From the NCBI GenBank assembly GCA_017881725.1, contig JADGQO010000113.1:1-52205 (forward strand): a stretch of DNA of 52,205 bases, written 5' to 3'. Position numbers and translations under genes: made by a program. The stretch is from Fibrobacteria bacterium. Lineage in GTDB: Bacteria; Fibrobacterota; Fibrobacteria; UBA11236. The notes under the pieces are model-generated. The model was not told where the DNA came from and did no database searches. It saw only the letters and a list, made by a program, of their open reading frames with translations. Positions 17,543 through 27,236 of the stretch are shown here, piece after piece; the stretch's first letter is position 1; every line of letters starts with the position of its first letter.

Positions 17543-20500
17543 TTAATTTCCTCGGCGCATCACACCGGTTCGCGTGTACATGATTTCGGATTTTTTATTC
17601 TTCTCCAAGAAGGTAAAGGCCACTTTCCAGACGTAAACTCCTTGCCCGGCCATTTGACCCCGCTCGTCCAACATATCCCAGACCAGGAAGCTCAACTGGC
17701 CTTTATCCGTCGCGCGCCAGGGGTTTTTATCTTCGCCATTGAATCCGTAAGCCTGCTCCATATACCGGACTGGAGTGCCAAGATTGTCGAAGATATGGAT
17801 TTGGGCTCTGTAAGCGCCGGAAGAAATGACTTCCACCGTGCTAAGGCTAGGCGGCATGGGGCGCGGAGTGGAAACTTCCGGTCGGCGAACCCCGCTTTGC
17901 GGATCGTTGAAATGTGCGGCGATATCGGTTAACGAACCAACGGGGTTGTTCTCCTCGAACCCATAGGGCGGAATCCAAGTGACCTGCCATTCGCCATTGC
18001 CGCCTTGGTTGCTCCATGTTCCCGTCTTATCTACCCGATTGTCATTGGTCACGACCACGAACCCAGGCGAATTGGGGTCCATGCCCGCCACAGGCGGATA
18101 CCCACGGAATTCTCGAATGGTGAGCTTGGGATTATCACCGGTCAGTTTCACTCCCAGCCGGCCCGGCGCATTGCCCGGTAAATCCAAATAGCCGCCACCC
18201 GCTTCCAGGAATATACAGTCGTCCACCAGCGGCACTTGCGTATCCGGCGTATTGTCCACGATGACCGTATACTCAATGCCGTCTGACGTCGTCGGTTCGC
18301 TATAGGTCTTCACGGGAGCGGATCCGGTGTAATCCAGGCATCCCTTCGAGAACCGCAGCATGCTTCCGAAATTTGCAATCGTCGTTTTGATTTTTTCGGA
18401 AAGCGTAACCACCAAGGTGTCGGGATTGAATCTTTTCTCCGTCAGCGAAACGTTATAGCTCTGCAAGTTGGACGGGTGCTTTACCGCCGTGACCGGTACC
18501 GGCCCGACTGAATCGGCCAGCGGGGCATGCTGACCTCCGAAAAGCGCGTTCGCGGGAAGGACCGCGTACGGAGCCTGTCCCGAAGGGATGCCGGTGAGAT
18601 GATCCCCGAATTGGGATTTGGAAAAATCGACGACGACGATTGAGGAATCGGTACCCTGGAAGGACAGCATTCCGGCATCGGCTTTCCGGTTGAAATCCTT
18701 GCCGACTTGGTTCCAAAAAACGGAGTCCAAAGCAGCCGGAAGGACAGGCAATTTATGATCGAACACCAAGTAAACATGATCGGCCATTCCATCCTGGTCT
18801 TTATCCATGATATAGGCCTTGGTGACCAAATCGTAATTGGAGGACATGCTGAGATCATTTTTCGCCGTTTGGCCCGCGACCACCGTCGTTCCCGTAAGGG
18901 TAACCTGGTTGGTACGGCTGGTCAGCGAGATTTGCGCTTCCACCTTTTTGTCGCCGGTTTGGGGCGTTGCGACGGTGAAGTTGAATTCGGCGGTGACGAC
19001 ATATTTCCCGGTCATGACACCCGTTTCAACGGCTAAGACGGTGTCTTTGTCGCCTTGGTTCGTGGTCAGTACTACTTGAATGGTGTCGATTTTATCCCGG
19101 GTCAGGCTTTTGCCTTCCACGATGATTTGGAAGTTTTTATCCGTCGCATCCGTCACGGAGGAAATGATGGAACCATCCTTGGTGGAAACGAAGTAAATCT
19201 TGGTGGGTGGATCATCGGACCAACGCACGGTGGCGCTCCGCGAATCGCCGTAAACGGGATCGGTATAGGTCACCGTAAGCACGTCGGATTCCAGGCATTG
19301 CAAAATCGCATCCGAAGAATTCGGAATACCCGCCGAAATTTCGCCTTTGTTCACGGGAGGCTGGGCCACGTAGGCCGTTCCGTTCCATACCAGAATCACG
19401 TTGGAAATTTTATCTCCGGATTGCACGCACGTGACGATGGCGCTGATGGTCGCTGGCCCGCTTTTGGTCACCAGTTGATCGTGGATGATGATGTTCACGG
19501 CGGTCGTTTTGCGATCCACCGCTTTGCCGGAAGTGTCGGTGATGATGATGTCGGCCGGTTGATTGGGGTAGGCGATGGAAAGTTTGGCCGAAAGGTCCGG
19601 GCCGACGAAGTCCCCGGCATTGGTGTGCGGGGTCACTACGGCTGTGAGCGCTCCCAAGTAATAGGACTCGAGCGTATCGTTATGGAGCTTGGCGGCCGCT
19701 TTGTCCGCCAGGGCTAAGGATCCTTCCCAAGTGCCGCGCGTGCCCGTGGGCGTGGCCGTGAGAGTCAGAGTTACGGTTTCCGTATCGGTCCCCACCAAAA
19801 CTCCGGACTTGGAGTTGGCAAGATACAGGCGAACCGGGATTTTATTAACCAAGGAATCGATGCCCACGTTCCAATCGTCGGAATAACGCAGGTTAATTTT
19901 GCCGTTGGTCGGGCTCCAAATATCGGTGGGCGCCAGGGCCGCGCCTTTAGAGTCGATGAAGGTGAGCGCCGGGCTTTCCTGCACAGCCTGGGCGAAGCCC
20001 GCGTCCCCGCGATAATTGTTGTCCTTGTAAACCGGGTCGGTAAACACAGCCGTCAATTGATCCCCGGCAATCGCAACCTGAATCGTGCCGTCACCGGGTT
20101 TTTTCGCGTTGGTACCAACGGGAGCTTTTGCGGAAAAAATGCCTGGGGTGATTTCAGTCAGGGTGAGGATTTCCTGATCGGCTCCCGACGCGCTTGAAGA
20201 CAAAGTTACAGTATAAGTCAGCCCGGGATCCTTGGGGCGCGTTTTGACGACGATGTACACTTCAGTGGTGGTGTCGGGATATTGCGTGATGCGAGCCCCG
20301 CCCTCGCTGCTCGAAAAGTAAACATCCGCGGCTACGAAGGCCGGCTTGATAATCAGGGTGTCCAGCGCCGAGTCGGCGGCGTTGAAGGGGTTGACCCACC
20401 GGGCGATCAAGGTGTCGGTTCCGATGGCTTCGATGGTGTCGTTACCCGGCGCTTTCGGCGTGCCGTGTTTGAGGTTGACCAGGCTGGAATACTGGAAATT

Positions 20501-23500
20501 CGTTCCCGTGGAAACGAAGCCTCCCAGCGGAAAGGATTCCGAATCCTTATCGACGGAAGTTCGGGCCCCGACCGTGGCGTTAGGCAACAGGTCTTGGGTG
20601 GTGACCAGCTTAAGGGTTAGTTTTTTCGCCGTGCCGGTGATGACTCCGCCGGATATCGCGTTCCCGTTTTCATCCAGGATTTCCAAGTGGGATGCGGTGA
20701 ATTGCTTGGTATAAACCTCGGTCATGACCTTGCTGTTCTTCCATCCGGGCCGTACCGCGATGGCCTTGATTGTGGTCGTCAAACTGACTCGGATGGGATC
20801 CAGATATACCGGACTGCTACCTGGAATCGGCATGGATCCGTCCAAGGTGTAATAAATGGTCGCCCCGTCGGTGGCCGTGGTCAGGGTCACGAATACATTG
20901 GTGGAAAACGACTGGCTGGGCGGCGTAGCTTGGGGAACGGCGACTTCATTGATGATTAATTGCGAAGTCGTGCCGTATACCGGATCGACATAGGTCACCT
21001 TGATTTGATCCGTTGTCAGGCAGGATAGGATGCGATCGGACGGATTGGGTGCGGAGCCATCCTTTACGACGGGATTCGTCACATAGACGCCTGAGCCGGT
21101 CTCATAGGCCGCGACATTGGACACGCTGTCGCCGGACTTTGTGCAGGAAACCGTGACCGCGACGGAATCGTTCGCGCCGGAAGTGAAATTCTGGTCCTTA
21201 ACCGTGATGACCAGGCCTTCCGAACCTTTCGGAACCTTGCTGGTATCGGCCAAGCCCCAGGATAGTATCGCAGTGGAATCGGGATAGGCAATCGTCAATT
21301 TTGCGGACTTGTAGGCAGGTAAGGCCGCGCCGACATTATCGTGGCCCTGCACCGTTATCGTCGCCTCACCGCGATAACGCACCTCCGCGATGGCATTTGA
21401 GTCCGTAACCGGAAAGGCGTCGGCCAAATTAATGAACCCTTGCCAAATGCCGGTGACGGAATCGCTTTTGGAGGAAAGCGCCAGGGAAATACGCTCATGG
21501 TCCGTCGCGAGGACCGTGCCGTATCGCTTATCGACCAGCGCGAGTTGGAGGTCCTTGGTGGTAAGTTTTCCGTAGGCATAATCGTCCGTATAGGTGAAAT
21601 AAAGTTTCCCGTTCGTCGGAGACCAAAGCGCGGCGGAATCCAAGGTGTTTCCGAGAGCATCGGTAAAGACCAAATGCCCGTCCATTTGGACGTTCTCATC
21701 GAAACCGGCGGTGGCCGTCGCGGTTTCTCCGTAAACCGGGTCTTTGTAAACCACCTGTAATTGATCGCCCCCGTCGGACACTTCCAGTAACGCGTTGCCT
21801 ATGCTTTTCGAGGCGTGGGATACCGGAATACTGCCGGTATAGGTCCCCGGGCTGGTCTCGGTCAAGATGACGGTTTCCGAATCGATCCCCAAAACCTGGG
21901 AGGAAACCACGGCTTTGTAGGTCAGGGCGGGGTTACGGACTTGGTCCTTTACGACGATGTACACCGTGGTTTGGTTGCGGGGGTATTTCGAGATGGGCGA
22001 TCCGCCGGGGGTATCCGAGAAATATACGGTCGCGATTTTATTCGCAGCCACCACCGGAATTTTTTTGACGACCGAGTCCGCCGCATGGGAGGGATTAATC
22101 CATTTGACGATCAACGTGTCGAATCCGGCCGATTGTGTCTTGCCATCCCCGGCCGCCGCGGTGGCGATGGAAAACGGTATGACTCCGGAGAAAATGAATT
22201 GATCGGGGGCGGTCGCAATCGTGGACAAGGTTAACGTTTCGTTGTCACCGGCGATTTTCGTTACCGCCGTGGTTTTGATATTGACAAGCCCGCCTTGCGG
22301 TGTTGTGACGCGTATCATGTAACCGGAATTCGTATCCGTCAAAACGCCGCCCGGGAGCGCGCCGCCTGTCGCCGTTAGCACTTCCAGGGAGGATGCACCG
22401 TACGATTTCGTATACGTTTCCGTCATCACATCGCTATGCGTGAACCCGCTTTTATAGGCTATGGCTTTCAGAACCTTGGTATCGAAAAAGGTCAAGGAAT
22501 CGACGTAAGGCGTACTGTTGCTGTCGGGAGTGGAGCCATCCGTGGTGTAATAGATTTGGGTTCCGGCCGTCGCGTCGCTTAGCGCGACCTTGACTTGGGA
22601 CGGGAAGGTTAGTGATTTCGGCGAGGCGATCGGGGCGGGAAGCTTTTGCTGTCCGAGCAAAAGGCTGGTGGTAATCACACAATTGGATTGGGTGGTGTGC
22701 CTTTCCGCGAAAAAGAAGTCCAGGATGTAATTGCCGCCGTTGAGCAAGCCGAAGCTTGCCGCAATCGCGTCCAGGTTCACCGAGGCCGCCTCCGCGCCAT
22801 GGACGCCGCCGAGGTCGATGGCCAGCTTCCCGTTGATGAACACCCAAACGTCGTCGTCGCCGGTGAAGTCGAATACCTGGTTCTTGTTGGCGAGATAGGT
22901 GAAATAGGAGTGGAACTCCATGGTGAACCCGAAATCATGCGGGTCATTGACATGAAGGAATCCGAAAGGTCCGGGATCCGCGGGATGGATTTTCCGGAAG
23001 GCAGGCATGGCGACGTTGGTATCCAGGGGGAAAAAAGCGGTGTTGGAGTATTTGTACAGGCCTCCACCGATACTGTCGAATTTCAAATCCATCAGAAAGG
23101 GTCGGTTGGTGTCCCCGCCGGTCTTGTCGTTGTACCACTGATCGAAGCGCGAGGGGTTGGTAAAGCAAGGCTTGCCGCCCGATGAGGTGAATTTTCCCGA
23201 GAATACCGGGTTACGATTGTCGAACTTGAATATGGAGGTGTCCACGGCCCCCATGGTGTCGATGGTGGGCTTGACATAACCGAGGTCCGCGCATCCCATA
23301 AAAGCATCGTTATTGAAATCCGGGTGCGTCGGGGTGCGCCCCACATCGTTGATTTCTAAAAAGTCGCGGAGTTTGGCCGTCAAGGTTAATGAAGAAGGAG
23401 ATGTTTGGGCGTGAGTTCCCCAACTACACAACATCACCATGGACGTCACCGCCATAAATCGATGGCCCCACTTCGCGGCGTGAAGCGTCCGTGCGATGGA

Positions 23501-23533
23501 GCGGGTATTACGGACTAGGGTTTGGAACGGCAT
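17543..23533 (-). CDS. Giant secreted fibro-slime domain protein, 1,996 aa, with duplicated module
   Basis: This is a paralogue of the preceding fibro-slime gene, with a basic n-region and a hydrophobic signal core (MAVTSMVMLCSWGTHA) at residues 27-42. The fibro-slime domain is at about 48-293 (HPDFNNDAFMGC, FTGDDDVWVFINGKLAIDLGG, ILDFFFAERHTTQS). Chitobiase-type domains lie at about 298-373 and again at about 865-945 (QIYYTTDGSTPDSN and TIYYTLDGSMPIPG). Each is followed by the same order of beta-modules (DTLIVKWINP/DTLIARWVNP, VYFS, DPVYG/DPVYK, LWSPTNGK/IWSPTNGK), so about 560 residues are duplicated. The C-terminus is FlgD-Ig/type IX-like (GVYVWKVAF) and ends YTRTGVMRRGN. Start 23533 has GGGAG upstream. 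It is probably a cell-surface or matrix protein; no enzymatic motif is seen. Confidence 0.9.
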   Translation of the reverse strand: MPFQTLVRNTRSIARTLHAAKWGHRFMAVTSMVMLCSWGTHAQTSPSSLTLTAKLRDFLEINDVGRTPTHPDFNNDAFMGCADLGYVKPTIDTMGAVDTSIFKFDNRNPVFSGKFTSSGGKPCFTNPSRFDQWYNDKTGGDTNRPFLMDLKFDSIGGGLYKYSNTAFFPLDTNVAMPAFRKIHPADPGPFGFLHVNDPHDFGFTMEFHSYFTYLANKNQVFDFTGDDDVWVFINGKLAIDLGGVHGAEAASVNLDAIAASFGLLNGGNYILDFFFAERHTTQSNCVITTSLLLGQQKLPAPIASPKSLTFPSQVKVALSDATAGTQIYYTTDGSTPDSNSTPYVDSLTFFDTKVLKAIAYKSGFTHSDVMTETYTKSYGASSLEVLTATGGALPGGVLTDTNSGYMIRVTTPQGGLVNIKTTAVTKIAGDNETLTLSTIATAPDQFIFSGVIPFSIATAAAGDGKTQSAGFDTLIVKWINPSHAADSVVKKIPVVAANKIATVYFSDTPGGSPISKYPRNQTTVYIVVKDQVRNPALTYKAVVSSQVLGIDSETVILTETSPGTYTGSIPVSHASKSIGNALLEVSDGGDQLQVVYKDPVYGETATATAGFDENVQMDGHLVFTDALGNTLDSAALWSPTNGKLYFTYTDDYAYGKLTTKDLQLALVDKRYGTVLATDHERISLALSSKSDSVTGIWQGFINLADAFPVTDSNAIAEVRYRGEATITVQGHDNVGAALPAYKSAKLTIAYPDSTAILSWGLADTSKVPKGSEGLVITVKDQNFTSGANDSVAVTVSCTKSGDSVSNVAAYETGSGVYVTNPVVKDGSAPNPSDRILSCLTTDQIKVTYVDPVYGTTSQLIINEVAVPQATPPSQSFSTNVFVTLTTATDGATIYYTLDGSMPIPGSSPVYLDPIRVSLTTTIKAIAVRPGWKNSKVMTEVYTKQFTASHLEILDENGNAISGGVITGTAKKLTLKLVTTQDLLPNATVGARTSVDKDSESFPLGGFVSTGTNFQYSSLVNLKHGTPKAPGNDTIEAIGTDTLIARWVNPFNAADSALDTLIIKPAFVAADVYFSSSEGGARITQYPDTTTEVYIVVKTRPKDPGLTYTVTLSSSASGADQEILTLTEITPGIFSAKAPVGTNAKKPGDGTIQVAIAGDQLTAVFTDPVYKDNNYRGDAGFAQAVQESPALTFIDSKGAALAPTDIWSPTNGKINLRYSDDWNVGIDSLVNKIPVRLYLANSKSGVLVGTDTETVTLTLTATPTGTRGTWEGSLALADKAAAKLHNDTLESYYLGALTAVVTPHTNAGDFVGPDLSAKLSIAYPNQPADIIITDTSGKAVDRKTTAVNIIIHDQLVTKSGPATISAIVTCVQSGDKISNVILVWNGTAYVAQPPVNKGEISAGIPNSSDAILQCLESDVLTVTYTDPVYGDSRSATVRWSDDPPTKIYFVSTKDGSIISSVTDATDKNFQIIVEGKSLTRDKIDTIQVVLTTNQGDKDTVLAVETGVMTGKYVVTAEFNFTVATPQTGDKKVEAQISLTSRTNQVTLTGTTVVAGQTAKNDLSMSSNYDLVTKAYIMDKDQDGMADHVYLVFDHKLPVLPAALDSVFWNQVGKDFNRKADAGMLSFQGTDSSIVVVDFSKSQFGDHLTGIPSGQAPYAVLPANALFGGQHAPLADSVGPVPVTAVKHPSNLQSYNVSLTEKRFNPDTLVVTLSEKIKTTIANFGSMLRFSKGCLDYTGSAPVKTYSEPTTSDGIEYTVIVDNTPDTQVPLVDDCIFLEAGGGYLDLPGNAPGRLGVKLTGDNPKLTIREFRGYPPVAGMDPNSPGFVVVTNDNRVDKTGTWSNQGGNGEWQVTWIPPYGFEENNPVGSLTDIAAHFNDPQSGVRRPEVSTPRPMPPSLSTVEVISSGAYRAQIHIFDNLGTPVRYMEQAYGFNGEDKNPWRATDKGQLSFLVWDMLDERGQMAGQGVYVWKVAFTFLEKNKKSEIMYTRTGVMRRGN

Positions 23534-24313
23534 TTCGACTCCCGTTTTGGGTCCGGTGCTTTATGGTGGAGGATGAATTCATCCTGAAGAGATGGCCGGA
23601 CGCCCTCGTCAAAATTATATCATTTCTCAGCCTGCAAATTGCTGCCGGAGCTTCCCATTTCAATTATGGGCGGACCAATTCCTGCAAGTAAAGGAAAATC
23701 AAGGCACTAACTGTTATGAGTTGGCGGTAATTTGCGATATCTGCCAAAACGGAAGCGCTATTTTTCGGTTAACATTGGCTAATATCGGTTAAAAAATCTC
23801 CCGATTCATGGGGTAATCAACCCATGGCGGCGGTTTTAAATCCCATTCGTGGGGGAAACCGGCGCTTCGCGAATTTCGGTTTCCAAAGGATAGGAACAAG
23901 GCCTTTTGCTCTCAGAAGTCTTAGAGCAGCCATGAGATTAAATGACCAATTAATTTGGTGTATTGGTTGAGGTGGGATGCCGATCTCATGCGAACCCATG
24001 CGCGATGAATACAGTCTCGATTGAAATGCTTCGCGAACGAATCGGGTGATTTTTCGAAATCAAGCGAACGTTTTTCCGCCAACCGCAAAAAGGTGCCAGT
24101 TTGACATGGTGAAGATCGGGCTCATATCCCTCGATTGAGCGGGTTATTGTAAATCTGTCATAAAATTGGAGGGAGAAAATCTGTATCTGCTTTCCGCTCG
24201 AATGTATCTTTTTTATGGAACGGAATAATTTTCGTACGGGCTATGCCCAGGGATGGATTCCTTGAACCACCTTGCAGTAAAAAGGACGGGCCGAAAGATG
24301 GAAAGACGCGGGG
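23534..24313. other. Long divergent intergenic region upstream of nuoA
   Basis: These 780 bases separate the divergent giant fibro-slime gene and the nuo operon. The sequence is AT-richer than the coding DNA and I see no convincing gene; the short open frames lack ribosome sites and family resemblance. It contains short hairpins (CATGGG/CCCATG near 23806-23826 and TGCTCT/AGAGCA near 23907-23928) and a TTGACA box at 24101. It must carry both divergent promoters. A small RNA or long leader cannot be excluded. Confidence 0.55.
24101..24128 (+). promoter_or_regulatory. Candidate promoter of the nuo operon
   Basis: A perfect -35 hexamer TTGACA (24101-24106) is followed after 16 bases by CATATC, a poor -10 (3/6). 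A better -10-like TAAAAT occurs at 24161 but lacks a properly spaced -35. The leader to nuoA would be about 180 bases. Confidence 0.25.
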
Positions 24314-24730
24314 ATGACTGAATACATCATTCTCGGAGTCTTCGCCGTAGTCGGCGTGCTATTCGCGGGCGGCGCCATGATCGTTTCCCGCCTCCTCGCT
24401 CCTCGCTTTCCAGACACGGGACAAAAACTGGAGCCTTACGAATCCGGCGAGTCCGCCATCGGTTCGGCCCGCATTCAGTTCAAAATCGGTTATTACTTGT
24501 TCGCTTTGATATTCCTGGTGTTCGATGTGGAAGCCGTTTTCCTATTTCCGGTGCTTGGCGTCATGCGTAGCGCGCAAGGGACGGGAGCAGCGGGAGCCTC
24601 TTCGGCAGCCGCGCTGGGGGGTGTGCACCTTTCTCCTTTCTTTATATGGGGAGAATTGATGGTGTTCGTCGCCATTCTGGGATTCGCATTGGTCTATGCT
24701 TGGCGTAAGAAGGTATTGGAATGGGACTGA
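24314..24730 (+). CDS. nuoA: NADH-quinone oxidoreductase subunit A
   Basis: This small membrane subunit of complex I sits at the junction of the quinone-reducing arm and the membrane arm. It is 138 aa with three predicted transmembrane helices (about 4-28, 58-82 and 103-127). The family hallmark [24 protein letters not shown] precedes [13 protein letters not shown], whose acidic residues lie near the quinone channel. A Ala/Gly-rich insert (about residues 83-98) between helices 2 and 3 is slightly longer than usual. GGAAAG lies 8-13 bases before the ATG. The gene overlaps nuoBC by 10 bases and opens the nuo operon. Confidence 0.96.
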   Translation: MTEYIILGVFAVVGVLFAGGAMIVSRLLAPRFPDTGQKLEPYESGESAIGSARIQFKIGYYLFALIFLVFDVEAVFLFPVLGVMRSAQGTGAAGASSAAALGGVHLSPFFIWGELMVFVAILGFALVYAWRKKVLEWD

Positions 24731-25950
24731 CTCAGGACAACTCGTTGCCGATCCCGCCGGCCGGTTCCTTGAACCCGGCCGGTTCTTTGAACGCGGTCGA
24801 TTGGGTGGTGGGCTGGGCGCGCGCAAACTCGCTGTGGCCGTTGGTTTTCGGAACTTCCTGCTGCGCCATCGAAATGATGGCGACGGGAGCGTCGCATCAT
24901 GACTGGGCCCGCTTCGGCTTGGAAGTGGCCCGGGCCTCGCCCCGACAGGCTGATCTGATCATCCTGGCCGGCACCATCGTGGAGAAAATGGGATCACGTC
25001 TCGTCACGCTCTACGAGCAAATGCCCGGTCCTAAATACGTCATCGCCATGGGCGCCTGCACCATTTCCGGCGGACCGTTTTATTACGACAGCTACTCCGT
25101 CATCAAAGGCGCCGATCGCATCGTGCCCATTGACGTGTACATACCCGGCTGCCCGCCGCGCCCCGAAGCCTTGCTCTACGGAATCATGCAATTGCAAGCT
25201 TTGATCCGGAAAGGCGCTTGGCGCAAGTCCCTTACGCATCAGCCCCTGAATACCTCACCCATTCGCGATGTCTATTCGGATTGTTCCAAGGCTTGGGAAA
25301 TAAAGGAAAAGGCCAAGCAAGAATCGATGAAAGAGGCGCAAGAGCGCTTCAAGGCGGAAAATCCCGACTTCAAGGGCGTAGTCATCAAGCGCGTGGCCGC
25401 TCCCAAGTTCGACGAAGTGGCGCGCGTGCCCAAGCCGGCGCGCGGTATGCCGCCCGCCGAAATCTTTTCCGCCCTGCAAGCAAGGTTCCCGGCGGTCGCC
25501 GTTCATGGTAACGCGGATGTTACCCAAGAAAAATGGGCGGCCTTGGGACCGGAATATGTGCTCGACCTGGCCGTGTCCCGCGAGGACTACCATGGCGTTG
25601 TGGAATTCCTGCGGAACGAGCCCGCGTTGAAACTGGACTTCCTGATTGAAATTACCGCCGTGGATTGGAAGGATCATTTCGACGTAATCGTGCATCTGCA
25701 ATCCTTGGACCATGGCCACAAGGTTTTCTTGCGTTGCAACTTGCCCCATGAGACCCATCCGGAAATTCCGACGTTGATGGATCTATTCGCTTCGGCCAAT
25801 TGGCACGAGCGCGAGACTTATGACTTTTTCGGAATCATATTCGTTGGCCATCCCGATTTGCGCCGGCTCTTCCTGGACGACGATTTCCCCGGGCACCCTT
25901 TGCGGAAGGATTTCGAAGATCCTACCCGCGTGGTGAAGAGGCCTTATTGA
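24721..25950 (+). CDS. nuoBC: Fused NADH-quinone oxidoreductase subunits B and C (NuoB-NuoC)
   Basis: One 409-aa chain carries two complex I subunits. Residues about 1-175 are NuoB, which holds the N2 [4Fe-4S] cluster next to the quinone site. Its ligands are visible as Cys47-Cys48 ([10 protein letters not shown]), Cys113 (GACTISGG) and Cys144 (IPGCPPRPE). A charged, Lys/Glu-rich linker of about 65 residues follows. Residues about 243-409 are NuoC (30 kDa subunit), with LIEITAVDW and the signature [37 protein letters not shown]. No stop or frameshift separates the halves, and nuoD follows one base after the stop. NuoCD and NuoBCD fusions are known; a BC fusion with a free NuoD is less usual. 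An exact GTAAC-N6-GTTAC dyad lies in the NuoC part. Confidence 0.95.
   Translation: MGLTQDNSLPIPPAGSLNPAGSLNAVDWVVGWARANSLWPLVFGTSCCAIEMMATGASHHDWARFGLEVARASPRQADLIILAGTIVEKMGSRLVTLYEQMPGPKYVIAMGACTISGGPFYYDSYSVIKGADRIVPIDVYIPGCPPRPEALLYGIMQLQALIRKGAWRKSLTHQPLNTSPIRDVYSDCSKAWEIKEKAKQESMKEAQERFKAENPDFKGVVIKRVAAPKFDEVARVPKPARGMPPAEIFSALQARFPAVAVHGNADVTQEKWAALGPEYVLDLAVSREDYHGVVEFLRNEPALKLDFLIEITAVDWKDHFDVIVHLQSLDHGHKVFLRCNLPHETHPEIPTLMDLFASANWHERETYDFFGIIFVGHPDLRRLFLDDDFPGHPLRKDFEDPTRVVKRPY
25507..25524. repeat. GTAAC-N6-GTTAC dyad, exact copy 3
   Basis: GGTAAC-GCGGAT-GTTACC lies in the NuoC-encoding half of nuoBC. It encodes G-N-A-D-V-T, in the same codon phase as the other exact copies. Confidence 0.55.
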
Positions 25951-25951
25951 C

Positions 25952-27187
25952 ATGAGCGAGAGTATGCCGCAAGGCCCCATCCAACCCGCGCCAATTTCCG
26001 CCGCCCCTGCCGTATCTCGAACGGGCGCTCCCGATGCCGTAAAAAAATCCGGTTCATTACCGCCGGGGTTTACCTTGCGCGATGTCCGTCCGGATGGGTC
26101 GCATGAGTATTTCCTCAACATGGGTCCGCAGCATCCGAGCACTCACGGCGTCCTTAAGCTGGTGGTTCGGCTGGACGGTGAAACCGTGCTGGAAACGGTG
26201 CCGCACCTGGGCTTTATTCATCGCGCCATCGAGAAGATGGGCGAGAACGAGACCTTCATCCAATACATGCATCTCACCGATCGCATGGATTACCTCAGCA
26301 GCCATATCAACAATCTTTGCGTGTGCCTGGCGATAGAAAAAGCCATGAATATCGGCGTCCCGGAGCGCGGCGAATATATTCGCGTCATCGTTTGTGAATT
26401 GCAACGCATTCAATCCCACCTTTTGTGGTGGGGCGCTTTCGGAATGGACATGGGCGCCGTCAGCGCGTTCCTGTACGGATTCATAGAACGCGAAAAAATC
26501 ACCCAGTTGTTCGAGGAGCTGTGCGGCGCGCGGCTGACCATGAATTATTTCCGGCCGGGCGGTTCGAACGCGGATCTGCCCGAGGGATTTATCGGCAAGG
26601 TCAAGACCCTTTGCGAGGAGATGAAATTCTCCTTGGACGAATTCGACGTGCTCGTCAGTCAAAACCCCATCATCCGGGAACGCACCGTAGGCGTGGGGCT
26701 GCTTTCGAAAGAGCGCGCCATCAGTAATGGCTGCACCGGCCCCGTGGCGCGGGCTTCGGGCGTCAACTACGATGTCCGCCGTAACGACGGCTACTCGATT
26801 TACGACCGCTTTCAATTCGACGTTCCGCTCGGGGCCAACGGCGACAGTTTTGATCGCTATCGGGTCCGCATGGACGAAATGCGCCAATCCGTGCGCATCC
26901 TGGAACAAGCCGCAGCGGGCATCCCGGAGGGACAATACCGGTCCAAGGAAAAACCCAATTACAAGGTTCCCGCCGGAAGCTATTTCGCAGCCGTGGAGAC
27001 TGCCCGGGGATTGTATGGCACCTATTTGGTCTCGGACAATAGTTTCAAGCCTTACCGCGTAAAAAGCCGCTCGCCGGGATTTTCGAATTTGTCGGCCATC
27101 GATGAGATCACGCGGGGCGGTAAAATCGCCGACCTGGTCACGGTACTGTCCACCTTGGACTTGATCATCCCGGATATCGATCGATGA
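25952..27187 (+). CDS. nuoD: NADH-quinone oxidoreductase subunit D
   Basis: This 411-aa subunit (49 kDa homologue) forms the quinone pocket with NuoB and derives from the large subunit of [NiFe] hydrogenases. MGPQHPSTHGVLKL near residue 58 carries the quinone-contacting His. HLGFIHRAIEK, MDYLSSHINN, MNYFRPGG and the late RSPGFSNLSAIDEI segment are also conserved. An N-terminal extension of about 45 Pro/Ala-rich residues before the conserved core is unusual, but the ATG at 25952 has AAGAGG upstream and follows the nuoBC stop by one base. It is complete, with no hydrogenase metal cysteines, as expected for NuoD. Confidence 0.97.
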   Translation: MSESMPQGPIQPAPISAAPAVSRTGAPDAVKKSGSLPPGFTLRDVRPDGSHEYFLNMGPQHPSTHGVLKLVVRLDGETVLETVPHLGFIHRAIEKMGENETFIQYMHLTDRMDYLSSHINNLCVCLAIEKAMNIGVPERGEYIRVIVCELQRIQSHLLWWGAFGMDMGAVSAFLYGFIEREKITQLFEELCGARLTMNYFRPGGSNADLPEGFIGKVKTLCEEMKFSLDEFDVLVSQNPIIRERTVGVGLLSKERAISNGCTGPVARASGVNYDVRRNDGYSIYDRFQFDVPLGANGDSFDRYRVRMDEMRQSVRILEQAAAGIPEGQYRSKEKPNYKVPAGSYFAAVETARGLYGTYLVSDNSFKPYRVKSRSPGFSNLSAIDEITRGGKIADLVTVLSTLDLIIPDIDR

Positions 27188-27236
27188 TGTCGATATCTAC
27201 ACGTCATTCGCAAGTAGTCCGCAGGGGAGCGAACTC

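Noticed and set aside
20108-20119. Perfect 12-bp palindrome GTTGGTACCAAC inside the giant fibro-slime gene
   Set aside because: Single occurrence within coding sequence with no repeat partner; compatible with chance.
12838-23533. CRISPR-like or tandem DNA repeats in the fibro-slime genes
   Set aside because: The repetition is at the protein-domain level with diverged DNA; no short, regularly spaced identical repeats were seen.
23491-23691. Small open frame upstream of and overlapping the fibro-slime signal peptide region
   Set aside because: Antisense to the gene start, no ribosome site and no known family.
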